This document shows, piece after piece, positions 18,183 through 27,705 of a stretch of 64,000 nucleotides of DNA. Positions within the stretch are counted from its first letter, which is position 1. The number at the start of each line of letters is the position of its first letter. Both the position numbers and the translations under genes were made by a program. The stretch comes from HGM04593 sp964423665 (GTDB lineage Bacteria; Bacteroidota; Bacteroidia; Bacteroidales; Bacteroidaceae), in the NCBI GenBank assembly GCA_964423665.1, contig CAYRFX010000002.1, positions 4,938 through 68,937 on the forward strand, written 5' to 3'. The notes below the pieces were generated by a model. The model was given only the letters and a program-made list of their open reading frames with translations, did not search any database and had not been told where the DNA came from.

Positions 18183-20638
18183 CAGAGATTCTGAAAGCAG
18201 AACACATAGGGACACATGCAGAATACGTTGTCTCGCGCCTGCTCACCGACAGCCGTTCACTCGGATTCCCCGAGGAGACACTCTTTTTTGCCATCAAGAC
18301 CAAGCATGGCGATGGAAAGCAGTTTATCGAAGAGCTGTACAAGCGCGGTGTGAAAAATTTTGTAGTGGAAAGCAATAAAAACATTACCCTGTACCCCGAT
18401 GCAAACTTTCTTGTTGTAAACAACAGCATAAACGCGCTGCAACGCCTGGCAACCCACCACCGCAAGCAGTTCAACATTCCCGTTGTGGGAATTACAGGCA
18501 GTGATGGAAAAACCATCGTTAAAGAGTGGCTCTATCACCTAACTGCCGCAAACTACATGGTAACCCGCTCGCCACGTAGCTACAACTCGCAGATAGGCGT
18601 GCCGTTATCGGTGTGGCAACTCGGCGAGGAGAGCACATTGGGAATATTTGAAGCAGGAATATCACAACCACGGGAGATGGACAACCTGCAACGCATAATA
18701 ACCCCCACAATAGGTATTATAACAAATATCAGCGTGGCGCATCAGGAGAACTTCAGCACCATGCAGGAGAAGTGCCGCGAAAAACTCGCACTCTTCAAAG
18801 GCTGCGATATCGTTATATACAATGCCGACAATCCATTGATTTCCGGCTGCATAAACCAGGTATTGCTGCCCTCGCGCGAAATTGCATGGTCGCAAAAGGA
18901 CCCGGAAAGGGCTCTGTTTATAAAAGCCATAGAAAAGGAGGAAGAAGGGACAACCATAAGATATCGTTATCTTGCGTTCGACAACAGCTATCGCATACCC
19001 TTCCTCGACGACGCCTCCATTGAGGACTCAATAAACTGCCTTGCCGCAGCCCTTTATCTGATGATACCCCCTGAAACCATTGCCCTGCGCATGGCACAGT
19101 TAGAGCCTGTTGCTATGCGCCTGGAGGTGAAAGAGGGGAAAAACGGCTGCATGCTCATCAACGACAGCTACAATGCCGACACCGCATCACTCGACATTGC
19201 ACTCGACTTCATGAAACGCCGCTGCAGCACCCTGCCTCATCTGAAAAAAACACTCATACTATCGGACATTAAACAGACAGGGCTTGCCACACGCGCTCTT
19301 TACGCCACTGTTGCACAATATGTTACCCACCACAGAATTGACAAATTCATAGGTATAGGAAAAGATATTTCAAGCGAGAAAGAGCGTTTGAAAAAGATGA
19401 ACTGCGAATTACACCTGTTTGACACAAGTGATGAATTCCTGCACAGCGAGCAACTGCACAACTTTACAAATGAGATAATCCTTATCAAAGGTGCCCGCGC
19501 CTTCCATTTTGAAGATATAACAGAGGCGCTTGAAAAGAAGGTGCACCAAACTATTCTCGAGGTAAACCTGAGCGCCTTGCGCGACAACCTCAACCACTAC
19601 CGCAACAACCTGTCGCCCGATACAAAGACAATATGCATGGTAAAAGCATCGGCATACGGAGCCGGAGCAATGGAGGTTGCACGCACATTGCAGGATTGCC
19701 GTGTAGATTATCTCGCCGTTGCCGTTGCCGACGAGGGAGCCGAACTGCGCAAAGCCGGCATCACCACAGGAATAATTGTGATGAACCCCGAACCCGGCAC
19801 GGTGCGCACACTTTTTGACAACAAGCTGGAACCCGAGGTTTACAGTTTCGGCATGTTGCGCATGCTGGCACAGGCAGCCTGCCGCGAAGGAATAACAGAC
19901 TACCCTATACACATAAAGATAGATACCGGAATGCACCGTTTGGGTTTTCTCCCAAGCGAGATACCGGCTCTGATAGAGGAGTTGAAAAAGCAGAATTCGC
20001 TCACGCCACGCTCGGTATTCTCTCACTTTGTGGGCAGCGACAGCGACCGCTTCGACTCTTTTTCAAGAGAACAAATAAAGCGGTTCGAGCAAGCGAGCAG
20101 CATGCTCCAAGCCGCGTTCAAGCATAAGATTCTGCGCCACATTTGCAACAGCGCAGGAGCTGAACGTTTCACAGATGTACAATACGAGGCTGTACGCCTG
20201 GGAATAGGGCTTTATGGAGTTTCACCTATGGGGAACGATGCCACATTGCGCCCCATCTCCACACTCAAAACCATCATATTGCAGATACACGATGTTCCAG
20301 CCGACGAAACAGTGGGATACAGCCGCAAAGGAGAGTTGCAACGCCCATCACGCATCGCGGCATTACCCATAGGATACGCCGACGGGCTCAATCGGCACTT
20401 GGGCAATCGACACGGATATTGCCTCATAAACGGCAAAGCCGCATCTTATGTGGGCAATATATGCATGGATGTATGCATGGTAGATGTAACCGATATCGAC
20501 TGCCACGAAGGTGATGTTGTGGAGATTTTCGGCACAAATCTATCGGTAGAAACTGTTGCCGGCTGGTTAGACACCATACCCTACGAGGTGCTTACCGCCG
20601 TCTCCACCCGAATCAAAAGAATATATTTCAGTGATTAA
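18158..20638 (+). CDS. MurF - alanine racemase fusion
   Basis: Bifunctional peptidoglycan precursor enzyme of 826 residues. Residues about 1-455 form MurF (UDP-MurNAc-tripeptide:D-Ala-D-Ala ligase) with the ATP motif GITGSDGKT at 111-119. From about 465 follows a complete PLP alanine racemase: TILEVNLSALRDNL, the PLP lysine in CMVKASAYGAG, the RLGIGLYG segment and the catalytic Tyr in VGYSRKGEL. The fusion joins D-alanine production to its consumption. The Lys of typical MurF GKT motifs is kept; no damage is seen. This fusion is common in Bacteroidota. Confidence 0.95.
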   Translation: MQYTIEQITEILKAEHIGTHAEYVVSRLLTDSRSLGFPEETLFFAIKTKHGDGKQFIEELYKRGVKNFVVESNKNITLYPDANFLVVNNSINALQRLATHHRKQFNIPVVGITGSDGKTIVKEWLYHLTAANYMVTRSPRSYNSQIGVPLSVWQLGEESTLGIFEAGISQPREMDNLQRIITPTIGIITNISVAHQENFSTMQEKCREKLALFKGCDIVIYNADNPLISGCINQVLLPSREIAWSQKDPERALFIKAIEKEEEGTTIRYRYLAFDNSYRIPFLDDASIEDSINCLAAALYLMIPPETIALRMAQLEPVAMRLEVKEGKNGCMLINDSYNADTASLDIALDFMKRRCSTLPHLKKTLILSDIKQTGLATRALYATVAQYVTHHRIDKFIGIGKDISSEKERLKKMNCELHLFDTSDEFLHSEQLHNFTNEIILIKGARAFHFEDITEALEKKVHQTILEVNLSALRDNLNHYRNNLSPDTKTICMVKASAYGAGAMEVARTLQDCRVDYLAVAVADEGAELRKAGITTGIIVMNPEPGTVRTLFDNKLEPEVYSFGMLRMLAQAACREGITDYPIHIKIDTGMHRLGFLPSEIPALIEELKKQNSLTPRSVFSHFVGSDSDRFDSFSREQIKRFEQASSMLQAAFKHKILRHICNSAGAERFTDVQYEAVRLGIGLYGVSPMGNDATLRPISTLKTIILQIHDVPADETVGYSRKGELQRPSRIAALPIGYADGLNRHLGNRHGYCLINGKAASYVGNICMDVCMVDVTDIDCHEGDVVEIFGTNLSVETVAGWLDTIPYEVLTAVSTRIKRIYFSD

Positions 20639-20646
20639 GAGCAAGC

Positions 20647-20697
20647 AATAACAAAGACGAAGCGCATCAAGAAAAGAAGCGCTTCGTCTTTGTTATT
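20647..20697. terminator. Bidirectional terminator between MurF-Alr and the NSS transporter
   Basis: A 19-bp inverted repeat (AATAACAAAGACGAAGCGC and its complement) lies between two convergent genes, with A/T-rich outer arms supplying U-tracts for either direction. Confidence 0.85.
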
Positions 20698-20698
20698 A

Positions 20699-22045
20699 TC
20701 AAATAATTCCAAGATTCTTAACGAAGATATATAAAATGAGCAAGGGAGTTATAAATCGCAACATAAACACAATCACCGGGATTAGGCGACTCTTTACAGT
20801 GCCGTAGTTGCTCATCTCGTCTCCCATAAAATTTCGTTTCATAACCCACGAAACAAATATACAGGTGAACATTGCACCAAGCGGCATAAGGATATTAGCC
20901 GTGAGGTTGTCAAACACATCGACAAACGTAAGCCCCTCTATCTTTATTCCAAGAAAATCTATATCAAAGACACATAGCACTGTGAGCACGCTCAACGCAA
21001 TAGATATTGCCGATGTGATGCGCGCACCCCACTTGCGGGTGAGCTTGAACTCCTCCACAAAATAGGCTGTCAGAACCTCATGAAAGGAGATTGTAGAGGT
21101 GAGCGAAGCAAGCGTTACCAATATAAAAAAGACTGCCGACCACAGAGCTGCAAGCGGCATACCCTTAAATATCTCGGGCAGGGTAACAAATATAAGCGAA
21201 GGGCCCTCTGCCGGCTGCAGCCCCGCGCTGAACACTGCCGGGAATATCACAAGACCCGCAAGAACAGAGACGAGCAATGTGAGCAGCGACACATTCATTG
21301 ATGTGGATATAAGATTATTATCCTTTTTGAAGTACGAGGCATAGGTAACCATGCAGCCCATGCCCACCGACAGCGAGAAGAACGCCTGCCCTATCGCCAT
21401 CATGATGGTCTCGGGTGCAAACGCCTCCTTGAAGTTGGGAGAGAGGAAAAAGCGATAACCCTCAATGGAATTGGGCATGAACGCCACCCTCACTGCCATT
21501 ACTATAAGTATCACAAAGAGAGCCGGCATCATTATACGCGACGCCTTTTCAATCCCCTTTTCCACACCGCGCGCAACAATAACGTGCGTGAGCAAAATAA
21601 ACACAACGGCATAGAAGAGAGGACGCCACGAGGCTTGAAACTCGGCAAACTGTTCCGTGAACGAGGCGGGAGAGCTATACAGAATATTTGTCGCCGAACT
21701 CACAAGATACTCCAACGACCAACCGGCTATAATATAATAGTAGCCCGAGATGAGCAATGCGCCAAGCACCCCGTTATAACCCAGCCAGCTCCATCTCTTC
21801 GACAGCTGGCGATAGGCTCCCACTGCATTCTTTCTGGAATTTCTACCAACGGCAAATTCAGCAATCATGGCAGGGATTCCCACAGCAAAGACGCTTATCA
21901 GAAACACCAGCAAGAAAGCCGCACCGCCATGCTTGCCGGCAATATATGGAAAACGCCATATAGCTCCAAGACCGATGGCACTTCCCGCGGCAACCAGTAT
22001 AACACTCAATTTGCCCCCGAATGAGGCTCTTTTATCTTCACTCAT
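20699..22045 (-). CDS. Sodium-dependent transporter, NSS/SNF family
   Basis: Sodium-coupled symporter of the neurotransmitter:sodium symporter family, which includes LeuT, 448 residues with 11-12 predicted membrane helices. The N-terminal unwound helix motif is present (SAIGLGAIWRFPYIAGKHGGAAF is the family signature region; key residues G-A-I-W-R-F-P). The substrate is probably an amino acid but cannot be told from sequence. It is monocistronic, sharing a terminator with MurF-Alr. Confidence 0.9.
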   Translation of the reverse strand: MSEDKRASFGGKLSVILVAAGSAIGLGAIWRFPYIAGKHGGAAFLLVFLISVFAVGIPAMIAEFAVGRNSRKNAVGAYRQLSKRWSWLGYNGVLGALLISGYYYIIAGWSLEYLVSSATNILYSSPASFTEQFAEFQASWRPLFYAVVFILLTHVIVARGVEKGIEKASRIMMPALFVILIVMAVRVAFMPNSIEGYRFFLSPNFKEAFAPETIMMAIGQAFFSLSVGMGCMVTYASYFKKDNNLISTSMNVSLLTLLVSVLAGLVIFPAVFSAGLQPAEGPSLIFVTLPEIFKGMPLAALWSAVFFILVTLASLTSTISFHEVLTAYFVEEFKLTRKWGARITSAISIALSVLTVLCVFDIDFLGIKIEGLTFVDVFDNLTANILMPLGAMFTCIFVSWVMKRNFMGDEMSNYGTVKSRLIPVIVFMLRFITPLLILYIFVKNLGII

Positions 22046-22090
22046 AGTTCTTTTTCATTAAATTAGAGCGCGAAAATAATAAAAAAGAAC

Positions 22091-22138
22091 GGTATAACAA
22101 AATTGTAGCGGGAAGCCCCGCTACAATTTTGTTATACC
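22091..22138. terminator. Perfect 22-bp inverted repeat overlapping the ddh stop
   Basis: Arms 22091-22112 and 22117-22138 are perfectly complementary around the loop AAGC. The core is GTAGCGGG/CCCGCTAC with A/T flanks. The right arm includes the ddh stop codon (22132-22134). It fits a terminator for ddh. Confidence 0.8.
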
Positions 22139-23031
22139 AGATGTGCTATCAAATCTTCACGATCGCCATACAGCAAATCAATTATCGGCACCTCTATCAT
22201 TGTGTAGCAACCCGGCTGCAAGCGCATGGTAGCACGCGCGCAACACACAAGCACCTGGGCTGTGAGTGCAGGGTTGTTTATCTTCATATTAAACTCGAAC
22301 AGCTGGTTCTGAGTGGTGCCGGAAACGCCTTTGCGTGTGAGATTCACGCCATGCCCCATATCAAGCAGTTCATCTACACAGGGAACCTGCATCACATGCG
22401 TCTCGTCGTTCACAAAATAAGGGTCTGCCTTTATAGACGCTGCCACCTGTGCAAACTCATAGCCATCTTCAATCTCAACATACACCATGCGGCGATGAAT
22501 ACCGGTACCCACTGGAATTGTCATTGAAAGGGCAGCCTTCACGCCCTCCACAGCCTTGACAGCCACAGTGTGCCCCATGCTCATTCCGGGCCCGAAGTTT
22601 GTATATGTGATACCCTTGGGAGCTATCGCCTGCAAAAGCGCGCGTATAACAGAGTCGCTGCCCGGATCCCAGCCTGCCGAGATTATAGACACGGCATTAC
22701 CCGCGCAGGCACTTTCTGTGAGTGAGCGGCGCAAATCTACAATCTTGGAGTGAATATCGAAACTATCCACGGTGTTTATACCGAGCGCGAGAATATCCTT
22801 TGCATATCTTTCGACACTGCGGGTGGGAGTTGAGAGAATTGCAACATCAACATCACCAAGCTCGCGTATATCCTTCACCACATTGTACCCTGCAAGTTCT
22901 GCGGGCAGGTTCTCTGCCCCTGAACGACGCACCACGCCTGCCACCTCAAAATCGGGGGCTGCACAAAGTGCCTGCAAGGTGTATTTTCCAATATTGCCAT
23001 ATCCCACTATGGCTGCTCTAATCTTTCTCAT
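22132..23031 (-). CDS. ddh: meso-Diaminopimelate D-dehydrogenase
   Basis: NADPH-dependent enzyme that makes meso-diaminopimelate directly from tetrahydrodipicolinate, a one-step bypass in lysine and peptidoglycan precursor synthesis. It is 299 residues long, close to the family norm. The N-terminal Rossmann motif is VGYGNIGKYTLQAL. Substrate-domain motifs are GWDPGSDSVIRALL and NFGPGMSMGHTVAVK. It agrees with a diaminopimelate-type wall and MurF-Alr at 18158. Confidence 0.95.
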   Translation of the reverse strand: MRKIRAAIVGYGNIGKYTLQALCAAPDFEVAGVVRRSGAENLPAELAGYNVVKDIRELGDVDVAILSTPTRSVERYAKDILALGINTVDSFDIHSKIVDLRRSLTESACAGNAVSIISAGWDPGSDSVIRALLQAIAPKGITYTNFGPGMSMGHTVAVKAVEGVKAALSMTIPVGTGIHRRMVYVEIEDGYEFAQVAASIKADPYFVNDETHVMQVPCVDELLDMGHGVNLTRKGVSGTTQNQLFEFNMKINNPALTAQVLVCCARATMRLQPGCYTMIEVPIIDLLYGDREDLIAHLV

Positions 23032-23130
23032 TTTTTATTCTGTTTTGTTGTTGCGAAGATATAAAAAACTCATTTTTTATATTCTATCTAAGGGCTCTTT
23101 TTTTATCTCGAGAGGTAAAAAAATCACTAA

Positions 23131-23167
23131 TAAAAGAAAAAAGCCGTTGAACGCAATGTTCAACGGC
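23131..23167 (-). terminator. Rho-independent terminator of pnp
   Basis: The hairpin GCCGTTGAAC/GTTCAACGGC with a five-base loop (23143-23167) is followed on the minus strand by a T-rich tract (23131-23142). It lies directly after the pnp stop. Confidence 0.88.
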
Positions 23168-23174
23168 TTCTGTA

Positions 23175-25346
23175 TTATGCCTGTGGGCGACGGGGCTCGC
23201 GACGGGGACGACGCTCACGCTCCTCATAACCCTCGGGTTTCTCTATCAACGCCTTGCGAGAGAGCTTGAATTTGCCGGTCTTGGGGTCAATCTCCACAAG
23301 TTTCACTTGCAGTTTATCGCCCTCCTTTATACCGGCCTCTTCCATTGTCTCGAAGCGTTTCCAATCAATCTCTGAGATGTGCAACAGACCATCTTTGCCG
23401 GGCATAAACTCAACGAATGCACCATAAGGCATCACGCTGCGCACGGTACCCTCGTAAACCTCACCGGCCTCGGGGATTGCAACGATTGCTTTGATTTTTG
23501 CAATAGCCTCGTTGATTGCATTGCCGTTGTTTGCAGCAATCTCAATGATACCCTCGCCATCAACCTCCTCAATAGAGATTGTAGCACCGGTCTCCTCCTG
23601 CATACCCTGGATAATCTTTCCGCCGGGGCCGATAACAGCACCGATGAACTCTTTGGGAATGCGCATGGTCTCAATGCGGGGAGCATGGGGCTTGAGCTCT
23701 GCACGAGGCTCAGCGATGCACTCAGTAATCTTACCAAGGATGTGCATACGACCCTCGCGTGCCTGATTCAAAGCCTTCTCAAGAATCTCGTATGAAAGAC
23801 CATCAACCTTAATATCCATCTGAGTAGCAGTGATACCATCAACGGTTCCTGTTACTTTGAAGTCCATATCTCCCAAGTGGTCCTCGTCGCCAAGGATATC
23901 GCTGAGCACAGCATATTTCTCCTCACCGGCATTCTTTATAAGACCCATTGCAATACCCGAAACAGGTTTCTTAATCTTAACACCGGCGTCCATGAGTGCA
24001 AGAGTACCTGCACAAACGGTTGCCATTGAAGAAGAGCCGTTAGACTCTAAGATATCCGATACCACGCGCACGCAATAGGGATAATCGGCAGGAATCATAT
24101 TCTTGAGGGCACGGCAAGCAAGGTTACCATGACCTATCTCGCGACGACCTACACCGCGCTGTGCGCGAGCCTCACCTGTTGAGAAGGGAGGGAAGTTGTA
24201 GTGAAGGAGGAAACGCTCGGTACCCTGATTCATAACCTCGTCTATAATCTTCTCGTCACGCTTTGTGCCAAGAGTTACGGTTGTGAGCGACTGAGTCTCG
24301 CCACGGGTAAATACCGCCGAGCCGTGAGGACCGGGAAGATAACCCGCCTCGCACCAGATGGGACGAATCTCTGTTGTCTTGCGACCATCGAGACGCTTGC
24401 CCTCGTCAAGGATACAACGGCGCATAGCCTCTTTCTCCACATCGTGGTAGTAACGATCGATGAGCGCACCTTTCTCCTCGAGTTCCTCCTCGGTGAACTG
24501 TGCCTTGAACTCCTCTTTTATTGCATCGAAAGCTGCTGCACGACCATGCTTGTCGTTATTGCCGCTTGCTGCAACTGCATAAGCCTTTGCATAGCAAGCC
24601 TCGTGAACCTGTGAGCGGAGCTCCTCGTCGTTCACCTCGTGGCAATACTCACGTTTAACGGTCTTGCCAACCTCTTCCATAAGTTCCAACTGAGCCTTGC
24701 AATGAACCTTGATAGCCTCGTGAGCCACCTTCATTGCTTCCAAGAGGTCTGCCTCTGAAACCTCCTTCATCTCACCCTCAACCATCATGATGTTGTCATA
24801 GGTTGCAGCTACCATAATATCCATGTCGGCATTCTCGAGCTGAGCGAATGTGGGGTTCACCACAAACTCACCGCCGATGCGTGCAACACGCACCTCAGAG
24901 ATGGGGCCACCGAAAGGAATATCGGACACAGCAAGAGCCGCAGATGCAGCAAGACCTGCAAGAGCGTCGGGCATATCAACACCGTCTGCTGAGAAAAGAA
25001 CGATATTCACATAAACCTCGGCATGATAGTTGTCGGGGAAAAGGGGACGCAAAGCGCGATCTACAAGGCGGCAGGTCAGTATCTCATAATCCGAAGCCTT
25101 GCCCTCACGACGGGTGAAACCGCCGGGGAAACGACCAAATGAAGCATATTTCTCTTTATACTCTACCTGCAAAGGCATAAAATCGGTGCCGGGAACAGCG
25201 TCTTTCGCTGCACACACGGTCGCCAACAACATTGTGTTGCCCAAGCGCAGCATCACAGAGCCATCGGCCTGCTTAGCAAGCTTACCGGTCTCAATGGTGA
25301 TAACGCGACCATCGGGCAAAGCCACATTCTTTGTTACAACATTCAT
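23175..25346 (-). CDS. pnp: Polyribonucleotide nucleotidyltransferase (PNPase)
   Basis: Phosphorolytic 3'-5' exoribonuclease central to RNA decay, 723 residues from the ATG at 25346 (the frame is open further upstream, but that part lacks family similarity). Two RNase PH domains flank a helical linker; FFPPFSTGEARAQRG-like active-site segments appear around residues 385-400. A KH domain (IGPGGKIIQGMQEETGATI) and an S1 domain (GEVYEGTVRSVMPYGAFVEF) follow, and a basic RRPRREPRR tail ends the protein. It is divergent from the lipoprotein gene at 25445; -7-like boxes for both lie in the gap. Confidence 0.97.
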   Translation of the reverse strand: MNVVTKNVALPDGRVITIETGKLAKQADGSVMLRLGNTMLLATVCAAKDAVPGTDFMPLQVEYKEKYASFGRFPGGFTRREGKASDYEILTCRLVDRALRPLFPDNYHAEVYVNIVLFSADGVDMPDALAGLAASAALAVSDIPFGGPISEVRVARIGGEFVVNPTFAQLENADMDIMVAATYDNIMMVEGEMKEVSEADLLEAMKVAHEAIKVHCKAQLELMEEVGKTVKREYCHEVNDEELRSQVHEACYAKAYAVAASGNNDKHGRAAAFDAIKEEFKAQFTEEELEEKGALIDRYYHDVEKEAMRRCILDEGKRLDGRKTTEIRPIWCEAGYLPGPHGSAVFTRGETQSLTTVTLGTKRDEKIIDEVMNQGTERFLLHYNFPPFSTGEARAQRGVGRREIGHGNLACRALKNMIPADYPYCVRVVSDILESNGSSSMATVCAGTLALMDAGVKIKKPVSGIAMGLIKNAGEEKYAVLSDILGDEDHLGDMDFKVTGTVDGITATQMDIKVDGLSYEILEKALNQAREGRMHILGKITECIAEPRAELKPHAPRIETMRIPKEFIGAVIGPGGKIIQGMQEETGATISIEEVDGEGIIEIAANNGNAINEAIAKIKAIVAIPEAGEVYEGTVRSVMPYGAFVEFMPGKDGLLHISEIDWKRFETMEEAGIKEGDKLQVKLVEIDPKTGKFKLSRKALIEKPEGYEERERRPRREPRRPQA

Positions 25347-25444
25347 CTTTTTTATCTGTTTATTATTTTTTATTTCTAAATTCTCGCAAAGATAAATAAA
25401 TTTCCACATTTTAACTATCTTTGCCCACACATTTTTATAAAAAT

Positions 25445-26623
25445 ATGAATATTTCACGCATAAACGGAATAAGAATGGTGCTTTTTGCAGGAATAGCCGC
25501 AATGCTTGGTGCCTGCCGGCAGGCACCGCAATTCACCATTGAAGGAGAGATTAAAGGGAGCGAAGGCAAGATGCTCTATTTGTCCAACATAGGCATCGAC
25601 AAGAGCGTAAAGAAAGATTCTGTAAAGATGGGCAGAGACGGCAAATTCCGTTTCCACCACCCACGCCCCGAGTGCTACGATTTTTATGCCCTGCAACTGC
25701 AAGGCAGCGGCAGGCGCATAACTGTTGCCATAGACAGCACCGAAACTGTAAAAATCACAACCACCGCCACCAACTTTGCCGACAGCTGCAAGATTGAAGG
25801 CTCGCCCGAGAGCCTGCGCATACAGGAGCTGGCAACACTTGAACAGTCCCTGCAACAACAGGTGAACGCCCTTATAAAGAACAGCACACCCGCATACGGC
25901 GAAACAAAAGAAAGGATATACACCCTCATAGGCGAGTTCAAGAGAAACATCTTCAAGCAATACATTGCATCTGCCCCGCACAAAGCAAGCGCATACTACG
26001 CACTGTTCTTAAGGCTCAACGGCGAGCCGCTGTTCATACCCACAGCCAACCGCTTCGACAGCCACTGCTTTGCAGCCGTTGCCACCAGCCTCCACGGGAA
26101 CGCACCTCACGCAACGCGCGCAATACATCTTTATAATATTGCATCAAAGGGCATGGCAGCCACACGCCCCGTTGCACCCCGCGACACAATAGACATTAAC
26201 AGCAAGGAGATTGAAAGAATAGGGCTGTACGACATAAAACTGCCCAATATCTACGGAGACTCCATAAGCCTGCGTTCCCTCAAAGGCAAAGTGGTGCTGC
26301 TCGACTTTACCATTTACAGCAACGCCGATATAAGCAGCCGCAACATCAGATTACGCGAGATATACAGCAAATACCACGACAGAGGGTTCGAGGTCTATCA
26401 GGTATCTTTTGACAGGAACGAGAGTTTTTGGAACAACTCTGCCGACAAGCTACCGTGGATATGCGTGCACGACGGGGAGGGAGAGACATCGCAAAACATC
26501 TTGCTCTACAACCTGCAATCGTTGCCCACATACTATTTGATAAACCGCGACAACGAACTTGTTGCTCGCGACAACCAAATAGAAGACCTGGAAGCAAGCA
26601 TAGAAGAATTGTTGAAAAATTAA
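25445..26623 (+). CDS. DUF4369 / thioredoxin-fold lipoprotein lacking CXXC
   Basis: A 392-residue envelope lipoprotein with lipobox LGAC (Cys24). An N-terminal DUF4369 domain (about 28-130) is followed by a helical linker and a C-terminal TlpA/AhpC-TSA-like thioredoxin fold (about 275-392: LRSLKGKVVLLDF, then LPTYYLINRDNELV with the cis-Pro). Where TlpA proteins have WCxxC, this one reads FTIYSNADISSRN, with no cysteine, so a thiol-disulfide role is unlikely. The family usually acts in envelope redox or respiratory assembly. Function is unknown. The frame is open upstream of the ATG at 25445, but the signal peptide fixes the start. Confidence 0.85.
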   Translation: MNISRINGIRMVLFAGIAAMLGACRQAPQFTIEGEIKGSEGKMLYLSNIGIDKSVKKDSVKMGRDGKFRFHHPRPECYDFYALQLQGSGRRITVAIDSTETVKITTTATNFADSCKIEGSPESLRIQELATLEQSLQQQVNALIKNSTPAYGETKERIYTLIGEFKRNIFKQYIASAPHKASAYYALFLRLNGEPLFIPTANRFDSHCFAAVATSLHGNAPHATRAIHLYNIASKGMAATRPVAPRDTIDINSKEIERIGLYDIKLPNIYGDSISLRSLKGKVVLLDFTIYSNADISSRNIRLREIYSKYHDRGFEVYQVSFDRNESFWNNSADKLPWICVHDGEGETSQNILLYNLQSLPTYYLINRDNELVARDNQIEDLEASIEELLKN

Positions 26624-26694
26624 AAAAAGGTGCAAAAGCCCTCTGAAAAAAGATGTTAAGTAAAAAATATAAAAGTAAAATTTTTCACTTTTAA

Positions 26695-26725
26695 TTTGCT
26701 TTTCAATTTTTAAGAGCTATCTTTG
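26695..26725 (+). promoter_or_regulatory. Promoter of greA
   Basis: A perfect consensus: TTTG (26695-26698), a 19-base spacer, TATCTTTG (26718-26725). Transcription would start near 26732, leaving a leader of about 80 bases before greA. Confidence 0.85.
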
Positions 26726-26732
26726 CAAGCAC

Positions 26733-26790
26733 AACAAAGAGATTTTGGGTTCCGGCATTCGTGCCGGAATCCTTTGTTTTACTATTTTTC
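26733..26790 (+). promoter_or_regulatory. Hairpin in the greA leader, possible attenuator
   Basis: The greA leader begins with a hairpin: outer AACAAAG/CTTTGTT (26733-26739, 26772-26778) and inner TTCCGGCA/TGCCGGAA with a TTCG loop (26750-26769), followed by a T-rich stretch. It could stop part of the transcripts before greA. Confidence 0.5.
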
Positions 26791-26814
26791 AAAAACCATA
26801 TAAAAATATAAGAG

Positions 26815-27276
26815 ATGGGTTATATGTCCGAAGAGGGCTACAAGAAACTGTTAGCCGATTTAAAAGAGTTAGAGGCGAAACGCCCCGAGATTGTTCGTCA
26901 AATTGCAGAAGCACGCGACAAAGGCGACCTTTCGGAGAACGCAGAGTATGATGCAGCAAAAGAGGCACAGGGACTGTTGGAGATGAAGATCAACGAACTC
27001 AAAATGATTATTGCCGACGCAAAAATCATCGACACCTCCAAGCTGAACACCGACAGTGTACAGGTGCTCACCAAAGTGAGTCTTAAGAACACCAAGACCG
27101 GTGCCACAATGCAATACACCATCGTTCCCGAGAGCGAGGCAAACCTGCGCGAGGCAAAGATATCAATCAACACCCCCATTGCCAAGGGCTTGCTTGGCAA
27201 GAAAGTGGGCGATGTTGCCGAAATCACCGTACCCCAAGGAAAACTCTCCTTGGAGATTACAAACATTGAGTTCTAA
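26815..27276 (+). CDS. greA: Transcription elongation factor GreA
   Basis: It binds the RNA polymerase secondary channel and stimulates cleavage of backtracked transcripts. At 153 residues it is near the family size. The N-terminal coiled coil carries the acidic tip (GDLSENAEYDAAKE, with Asp-Leu-Ser-Glu-Asn-Ala-Glu-Tyr). The C-terminal FKBP-like domain ends in GKLSLEITNIEF. The gene has a clear promoter and a hairpin-bearing leader, and is followed 12 bases later by the HIT gene. Confidence 0.97.
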   Translation: MGYMSEEGYKKLLADLKELEAKRPEIVRQIAEARDKGDLSENAEYDAAKEAQGLLEMKINELKMIIADAKIIDTSKLNTDSVQVLTKVSLKNTKTGATMQYTIVPESEANLREAKISINTPIAKGLLGKKVGDVAEITVPQGKLSLEITNIEF

Positions 27277-27288
27277 GAACAGGAAGCC

Positions 27289-27687
27289 ATGGCAACAATA
27301 TTCAGCAAAATAGTTGCAGGAGAAATTCCCAGCTACAAGGTGGCAGAGGACGAGCAGTTCTACGCCTTCCTCGATATAAACCCGCTGGCAAAGGGACACA
27401 CCCTTGTAATTCCCAAGCGAGAGGTTGATTATTTCTTCGACCTCACAAACGAGGAGATAGGCGCAATGCAGATATTCGCCAAGAAGGTGGCAGAAGGCAT
27501 CAAGCGCGCATACCCCTGCATTAAAGTGGGGCAAGCAGTATTAGGGCTTGAGGTGCCACACGCACACATTCACTTAGTACCGATGCAGAGCGAAAAAGAC
27601 ATGCTCTTCACAAACCCCAAACTAAAGCTCACCCCCGAAGAGTTTGCCGAGGTTGCCCAGGAGATACAAAACGAGATTGCCCGCTAA
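27289..27687 (+). CDS. HIT-family nucleotide hydrolase or transferase
   Basis: A histidine-triad protein of the Hint branch, 132 residues. The triad motif HAHIHLVPM has His91, His93 and His95. The N-terminal TIFSKIVAGEIPSYKVAED segment is typical of Hint. Such proteins hydrolyse nucleoside phosphoramidates or similar phosphate conjugates; the natural substrate is unclear. It is probably cotranscribed with greA and followed at once by a terminator. Confidence 0.93.
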   Translation: MATIFSKIVAGEIPSYKVAEDEQFYAFLDINPLAKGHTLVIPKREVDYFFDLTNEEIGAMQIFAKKVAEGIKRAYPCIKVGQAVLGLEVPHAHIHLVPMQSEKDMLFTNPKLKLTPEEFAEVAQEIQNEIAR

Positions 27688-27705
27688 CGGCAATCTCGTT
27701 TTGTA
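27665..27705 (+). terminator. Terminator of the greA-HIT operon
   Basis: ACAAAACGAGATTGCC pairs with GGCAATCTCGTTTTGT around a seven-base loop. The hairpin includes the HIT stop codon region and ends in TTTT on the plus strand. Confidence 0.85.

Noticed and set aside
22091..22138. Perfect inverted repeat as a mobile-element end
   Set aside because: It overlaps the ddh stop, has no direct repeats or partner copy, and fits a terminator like the other intergenic hairpins here.
25387..25423. Paired -7 boxes as complete divergent promoters for pnp and the lipoprotein
   Set aside because: Both TATCTTTG boxes are present but no TTTG lies at the expected 19-base spacing, so they are mentioned only as -7-like elements.
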